Of a stretch of 12,402 bases of DNA, positions 8,455 through 12,402 are shown one piece after another. The notes under the pieces are model-generated. The model was given only the letters and a program-made list of their open reading frames with translations, was not told the DNA's origin and searched no databases. Position 1 is the first letter of the stretch. Each line of letters opens with the position of its first letter. The DNA lies in NCBI GenBank assembly GCA_910592205.1, contig CAJVPJ010001090.1:1-12402 (forward strand), in the 5' to 3' direction. Origin of the DNA: Paraglomus occultum. Lineage: Eukaryota; Glomeromycota; Glomeromycetes; Paraglomerales; Paraglomeraceae. The position numbers and the translations under genes were made by a program.

Positions 8455-9570
8455 TTAGTATAGGTCAATGATATCCTCGACCTCACTATTTTCTTGTTTA
8501 GGTGCTGGAGTATTTGGTCTGTCATTCATTACACCATAATGTTCAACTGATGAAGCATGACCTATTTTATGCCTACATGCCAATTGTCGTAAATATTGAC
8601 GGCGGGAATCATTCCTACCTCCATGTATTCTGGAAGCATGATCAGCTCCTATTTTTCTTAATATAAATGAGGTAATTTTATGGCAACTTAAGAATTGATT
8701 AAGTGGTGCAACATTAGTATTTCCATCCTTATCTTTTAACAAGAAGGGAAATCTGTTCGGTATTGATCTCTGAATCCAGATGAGTAATTCTCTTGCTCGT
8801 ATTGGATTTTTTTCCATTGAGAGAAATGGTCGGGGTTCTCCCAATTCACCTTTATTTTTTGCATAACCAATACAATACCAAGAATAGTCAGGATTATACC
8901 ATGACTCACGATTTGGTCTGTATCGATTGATACGAAGATTTTTCACATCTGCTGATCGCATACATAGCATTATCATTACGTCTATTAGATTTTGCATTGA
9001 AGGAGGCTTGGTAATATCACATTCATTAAGTCTTTCCTGAACTTTTTCCAGGTAAAAGAACTCGGGACAATCGTAACCATTAATTCCACGAAGTATTCGT
9101 TTTCTTGCTTGAATCTGATTTGCTTCTTCAGTAATAAAGGGTATTTTCGTTGCCTCAATGATGAGATAATCAGCTCCTAAGCTACGCAATTTTTTCCGTA
9201 ATAAGTTAAGACGAGAATTTCCAGCAACAGTAGTAGGAGCAGAAGAAGCCAAGTCGTATGCTATTCCATTTATCTCTTCAGGTGAGAGATCATTTTTTAT
9301 AATATATTGCGCAATAATTTTGATAGGCACTCTTTCCTCAACATGTCTTCCAGGAGCTCGAATGGGGATAAGAGTATCAGCTTGCTCCTTACTTAATCCC
9401 AACTCTTGGAAGCGTCTTTTAGCCTGATCTCTGGCTTTTCGAGCCTGCTCTTTTGACTTGCCATCTGAAAGTTCATTATCTAACTCTTCAACATAGGTAC
9501 TAAGCTGGGGTAAACTAGTTTGTGGTGTCAATTTGTAACGATTTACAAATGATGTAGCGATTTTTGCCAT
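8455..9570 (-). CDS. Tyrosine recombinase/integrase (Crypton-like)
   Basis: This is an intact, intronless 371-aa protein whose C-terminal half carries the tyrosine recombinase signature. R205 in LCMRSADVKNLR fits the first catalytic Arg (R-x-x-E/D context). K238 or K240 in GYAKNKGE fits the beta-hairpin Lys. HASRIHGGR at 311-319 offers two HxxR candidates (H311/R314 or H316/R319). GHASS (H338) and Y345 in VEHYGV fit the last His and the nucleophile. Residues about 25-65 are charged and helical, and about 80-180 could be the core-binding domain. Such enzymes cut and rejoin DNA through a 3'-phosphotyrosine and integrate Crypton-type elements, plasmids and some viruses. It is transcribed away from the small coiled-coil gene, with 164 bases between their start codons. 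The H338-Y345 spacing is shorter than in phage integrases. The close family is unresolved. Confidence 0.85.
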   Translation of the reverse strand: MAKIATSFVNRYKLTPQTSLPQLSTYVEELDNELSDGKSKEQARKARDQAKRRFQELGLSKEQADTLIPIRAPGRHVEERVPIKIIAQYIIKNDLSPEEINGIAYDLASSAPTTVAGNSRLNLLRKKLRSLGADYLIIEATKIPFITEEANQIQARKRILRGINGYDCPEFFYLEKVQERLNECDITKPPSMQNLIDVMIMLCMRSADVKNLRINRYRPNRESWYNPDYSWYCIGYAKNKGELGEPRPFLSMEKNPIRARELLIWIQRSIPNRFPFLLKDKDGNTNVAPLNQFLSCHKITSFILRKIGADHASRIHGGRNDSRRQYLRQLACRHKIGHASSVEHYGVMNDRPNTPAPKQENSEVEDIIDLY

Positions 9571-9734
9571 GATTAGTATATGTCAGTTGATATAATTGAG
9601 ATGTTTTATCTAGACTATTTTCGTCTGATATATACTATAGAGATTCTTTTTTCAAATCGAAATTATTTATCCCAAGTTGATATAGCTATACCCAAAAATT
9701 GAATGGGTTACGGTTAATGTAATTATACCGGAAA
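9571..9734. promoter_or_regulatory. Divergent intergenic region of recombinase and coiled-coil genes
   Basis: This 164-base AT-rich segment lies between divergent start codons. It contains several GTATAT/ATATAC runs on both strands that could serve as TATA elements. No inverted repeat long enough to suggest a recombination site was seen. Confidence 0.35.
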
Positions 9735-10013
9735 ATGGACATGAGTAAGACACGAGATCGATTGAAAGTCTTGGAATCCATAGCCCCTTTTTTCCTCTTT
9801 GTCTCTCAGAAAAAAGATATATATGTTATCAGTATATGCTATCTACCTTTTTCTGGCTTCGAGCAGTTACTGCGAGAAGGCGGGATAACCAAAAATATAG
9901 AAGGTATCAAAGAGGATATATCATTACTTAAAGAGGTCCTGGAAAAAATAATCAGTATATGGCAAGCATATGATTATATCTCATATCTAGAATCGGGTAA
10001 GTCAGGTATATGA
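9735..10013 (+). CDS. Small coiled-coil protein, function unknown
   Basis: A 92-aa frame starts at ATG 9735 (a second ATG lies two codons later). The first 16 residues are basic and polar, followed by a hydrophobic, aromatic stretch (about 17-41, including FFLFV and YVISICYLPF) that could be a membrane segment or a read-through intron, since pyrimidine-rich CAG acceptor-like sites occur within it. Residues about 50-80 (IEGIKEDISLLKEVLEKIISIW) have heptad-like spacing of Ile/Leu and suggest a coiled coil. It faces away from the recombinase and its last 40 bases overlap the end of the zinc-finger gene on the other strand. No family is recognised. Its place between element genes suggests an accessory function. 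Confidence 0.4.
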   Translation: MDMSKTRDRLKVLESIAPFFLFVSQKKDIYVISICYLPFSGFEQLLREGGITKNIEGIKEDISLLKEVLEKIISIWQAYDYISYLESGKSGI

Positions 10014-10255
10014 TTCTCAAACATAGCAATTTTTGTACGCAATTCATCCTGCTTTTTTTGATGATAATTCTCTTTACTTTTATATTTTCCTACATGTTTA
10101 TTGCATGCATTATATTTAGACCTATTTGGCTCACCACAATCTCTACAAGGAGTAGGTATTGGAGAATTACGATGAATATAACATCTTTCTGATTTACTAC
10201 GTCGACCACAGATTTTTCCAGTTCTATGAATATATGTGCAATGGTATAATATCAT
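9974..10255 (-). CDS. Small double zinc-finger protein
   Basis: This is a 93-aa protein with two Cys/His modules. The first is C6-x9-C16-x8-C25-x2-H28 (with GKICGRRSK between), the second C37-x2-C40-x10-C51-x2-H54. Both end in CxxH, and both have CG directly at or near the second Cys, so they look like divergent copies of one zinc-binding unit. The rest (about 55-93) is basic then acidic, with KYKSKENYHQKKQDELRTK. It probably binds nucleic acid or protein, but no named family is assigned. It is divergently transcribed from the primase-helicase with 128 bases between start codons, which suggests shared control. The C-terminus overlaps the coiled-coil gene tail to tail. Confidence 0.65.
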   Translation of the reverse strand: MILYHCTYIHRTGKICGRRSKSERCYIHRNSPIPTPCRDCGEPNRSKYNACNKHVGKYKSKENYHQKKQDELRTKIAMFENHIPDLPDSRYEI

Positions 10256-10383
10256 CGTGATTGGGAATAATTAATTTTATTTTAAAGATTTATCTATCAA
10301 TTATTATAATATCAAAAACATATACTTTTTGTCAGATCAAACAACGCGTATATACAAACAACGCATATATACAAATCAATAAA
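10256..10383. promoter_or_regulatory. Divergent intergenic region of the zinc-finger and primase-helicase genes
   Basis: This very AT-rich 128-base segment lies between two divergent start codons and includes the 17-bp tandem repeats at its right end. It must carry promoter signals for both genes. TATATA runs at 10349-10354 and 10366-10371 lie within 40 bases of the primase start. Confidence 0.45.
10338..10371 (+). repeat. Two tandem 17-bp direct repeats (iteron-like)
   Basis: CAAACAACGCGTATATA at 10338-10354 is followed immediately by CAAACAACGCATATATA at 10355-10371, with one mismatch. A third CAAA begins directly after. The array ends 12 bases before the ATG of the primase-helicase. It could be a promoter element (each unit contains TATATA) or a binding site for the element's own origin-binding protein. 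Confidence 0.75.
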
Positions 10384-12402
10384 ATGAGTTTGTCTAGTGA
10401 AGCAAAAAAACGTCTTCGTGAATCATTACAACAACAGTGCTTAAATCAAAAGTCGGTAGAATATAATGAAGCAAAAAGGTTCTTCATGGGTTTAACAGAT
10501 CTTGATTATAAACCTGGCCATAAAGAACATACGTTTTATAAATACTGGCTTGCATCCAATGGCCATGTCAACTCTGATAGAAATGATACAGCACTTTTAG
10601 AGGCATATCAACCCGAAGAGATTCATTCTCAATATATAATTCGGATGGCAGGAAAAGGTTATACAGTGATCGATCATCCTAGCAAAGTTTATAGAATACC
10701 TGATACTCATGAATGTATCGATGGCAACCAGCCTCTTCGTGTGGTAATCGACATTGATGCAAGACAAAAGCCCGACTCTAATAATCCTCAACTTCCTTCT
10801 TTAGATAGTGAAAAAATTACACGAGAAGATTTGTTATCTCGAATTTTAGTCGCTTGTGCAGATGCATTAAGCCTTATTCCTGATTGTATGCCTTTCTTAA
10901 ATTCTTTTGCCTTAGCTAGTTCATCAAATGCTGAAAAATGTAGTTGGCATATTATTTATCCTCGCACCTGATTCATAGATTATAGAGAACTTAAGGGATT
11001 CACAGAAAAGGTTATGGATTAGTCAGGGAACCTTATTCAAAATTTATTGATATTGGCCTTCCCAAAACACATTTCAACCTTCGGCTTCTAGGATCAGCGA
11101 AGGAAAGTCGTATAAAAAGACCTGCTATTTCTTCTGTTAAAAACGGATTTAAAAATCTAGATGATTATCTGGTTCAGCCTAAAGAGAATTATTCCGTGAT
11201 CTGGCCACGAACCTTTTCTTCTGAAGAGCCAGTAAAACAAGAATCCCAGCCTATCAATGATGAAAATGCCTTGAATAAAGGTGCTAATTTAGTTATTGAA
11301 AAATATGGATTGGAAGAATCGAGAAGGGATTCATCAACTTTCAAGCACAATCCGTCTGCGGTGCAGGAGGCTCTGCCTCTAAAGAATGCCCTATATGTGA
11401 CATTAAACATGAAAAAGACCAACTTTATGGATTTATTCGTCAAAATGGGTATTTTATACTTAAGTGTTATCGCCAAAAACAATACAAGCCAGATCACGAG
11501 GGCCTCAGCTTCGGTAAGGTATCAGACAAAGTTGAGTCGAAAGTGAAACCTAAATTGGGATTAAATGAAAGAATAGCCAAAGCTGTATTGAATTCTCATT
11601 TACTTTCTGAATTATCTGGAGAAGTTATTAATGTAAAGGAAATGGGAGATTTTCCAGAAGCTTATCCTAATTTCTTAAGCCAAGAACCCAGTACAACTTT
11701 GATTCGCTCTCCTATGATGACAGGAAAAACAAAAGGTCTAAGAAAATATCTCAATTATTTAGCCAAGAATAAAGCTAATATGCCTTGTGTCATCTGGATT
11801 TCTTACCGAAAAACTCTTAGTAACGAATCAATGGGTAAAATTAATGATCTTAAATTATCCGGACTCAGAATCTGTAATTATCAAGATGAGCAGAGTTTAT
11901 CCGTAGATAAGTGGGATATTATCATAGTTCAAGTTGAGAGTCTTTCTCGTGTAGAATTCTCAGCCCGTCCGATTGTAGCTATTTTAGATGAAGTCAATGC
12001 AATTCAACGACAAATGAATAGCGGTTCAAATGCGCGGGAATCTGAAAATGCAACGCGTGATGTATTAAGATCAGCTCAACACGTTTTAGCTATGGATGCA
12101 TTTGCAAATGAAAGTACACTAACATTCCTTAAGGCTTATCGTGGTGAAAATATCCGAGTGATTGATAATAAATTTCAGCCTCTTATAGGTAAGACTATTG
12201 AATATCTTCCTGATCCAAATACTGGAGCTGAAGCTATGCGAATAGGGTTTGAGTATTTGAAGCAAGGTAAACGCGTGGCATTTGTTGTAACAAGCTCTAA
12301 TATGGCTCGAGCATTAGTAAAAGAGGCTTCTAAATTATCTTTCAAAGCTCGTGCCTATTATGGAGACATGGATGGAAAACAACGAAAAAAAGACTTTTTA
12401 GA
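10384..12402 (+). pseudogene. Archaeo-eukaryotic primase + zinc motif + UL9-like origin-binding helicase, 3' partial, frame-broken
   Basis: The start ATG 10384 opens a 195-codon frame with the primase catalytic DxD (IDID, residues 122-125) and SWH at 187-189 (sxH motif), stopping at TGA 10969. The coding sense continues. A one-base loss near 11019 moves it to another frame, which carries the third primase acidic residue (Asp at 11049) and LRLLGSAK (11079-11102). A second shift at about 11310-11330 leads to a frame open to the window end. That last frame has a CPIC...H...C zinc motif (11387-11410 and 11465), Walker A SPMMTGKT (11708-11731), Walker B ILDEVN (DEVN at 11987-11998), MDAFAN (12092-12109) and a GKRVAFVVTSS helicase motif. 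This order matches a primase-polymerase joined to a superfamily 2 helicase of the herpes UL9/Herpes_ori_bp type, which would prime and unwind the element's DNA. The three lesions suggest a dead copy, unless they are assembly errors. Confidence 0.85.

Noticed and set aside
8455-12402. CRISPR array, bacterial operon or bacterial contamination
   Set aside because: There are no spaced repeats or ribosome binding sites. Gene orientation alternates, and the helicase type points to a eukaryotic or viral-like element.

Overview
The window looks like nuclear DNA of a fungus. Three conserved eukaryotic genes can be read exon by exon: the splicing factor U2AF small subunit, RNA polymerase I subunit A43, and a damaged mitochondrial-type molybdenum-cofactor gene of the MoaA/MOCS1A family. 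Their introns are short (73-115 nt) with GTAAGT/GTATGT/GTACGT-type donors, and the U2AF protein resembles fungal U2AF23. The intronless right third encodes a tyrosine recombinase and a primase/origin-binding helicase. I associate that kind of gene content with Glomeromycotina (arbuscular mycorrhizal fungi), but this is from memory, so the lineage is an inference.

Layout. 1-381: C-terminal end of an NPF-motif protein (+). 382-1299: mostly non-coding, with fragments that may be decayed coding sequence. 1300-2271: U2AF small subunit (+, 3 exons). 2272-3118: convergent intergenic stretch. 3119-4025: RPA43 (-, 4 exons). 4026-4303: probable divergent promoter. 4304-5134: MoaA-like gene lacking most of the radical-SAM barrel and the C-terminal Fe-S cysteines, so a pseudogene. 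5540-5726 and 6255-6429: two short non-autonomous DNA transposons with TA duplications and CACAGTG termini (pogo/Tigger-like MITEs). 6518-7802: an unrecognised gene, modelled with four exons.

Right third (about 8062-12402): AT-rich, intronless, densely packed genes on alternating strands. They are a reading frame with a Ser/acidic tail and one in-frame stop (+), a 371-aa tyrosine recombinase (-), a small coiled-coil protein (+), a 93-aa protein with two zinc-finger modules (-), and a large archaeo-eukaryotic primase plus zinc motif plus UL9-like helicase (+) that runs off the window end and is broken by a stop codon and two frameshifts. Two tandem 17-bp repeats precede the primase-helicase. 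Together these suggest an integrated, self-replicating mobile element (recombinase for integration, primase-helicase for its own DNA synthesis), at least partly decayed here. The element's ends were not found. It is the most interesting part of the window.
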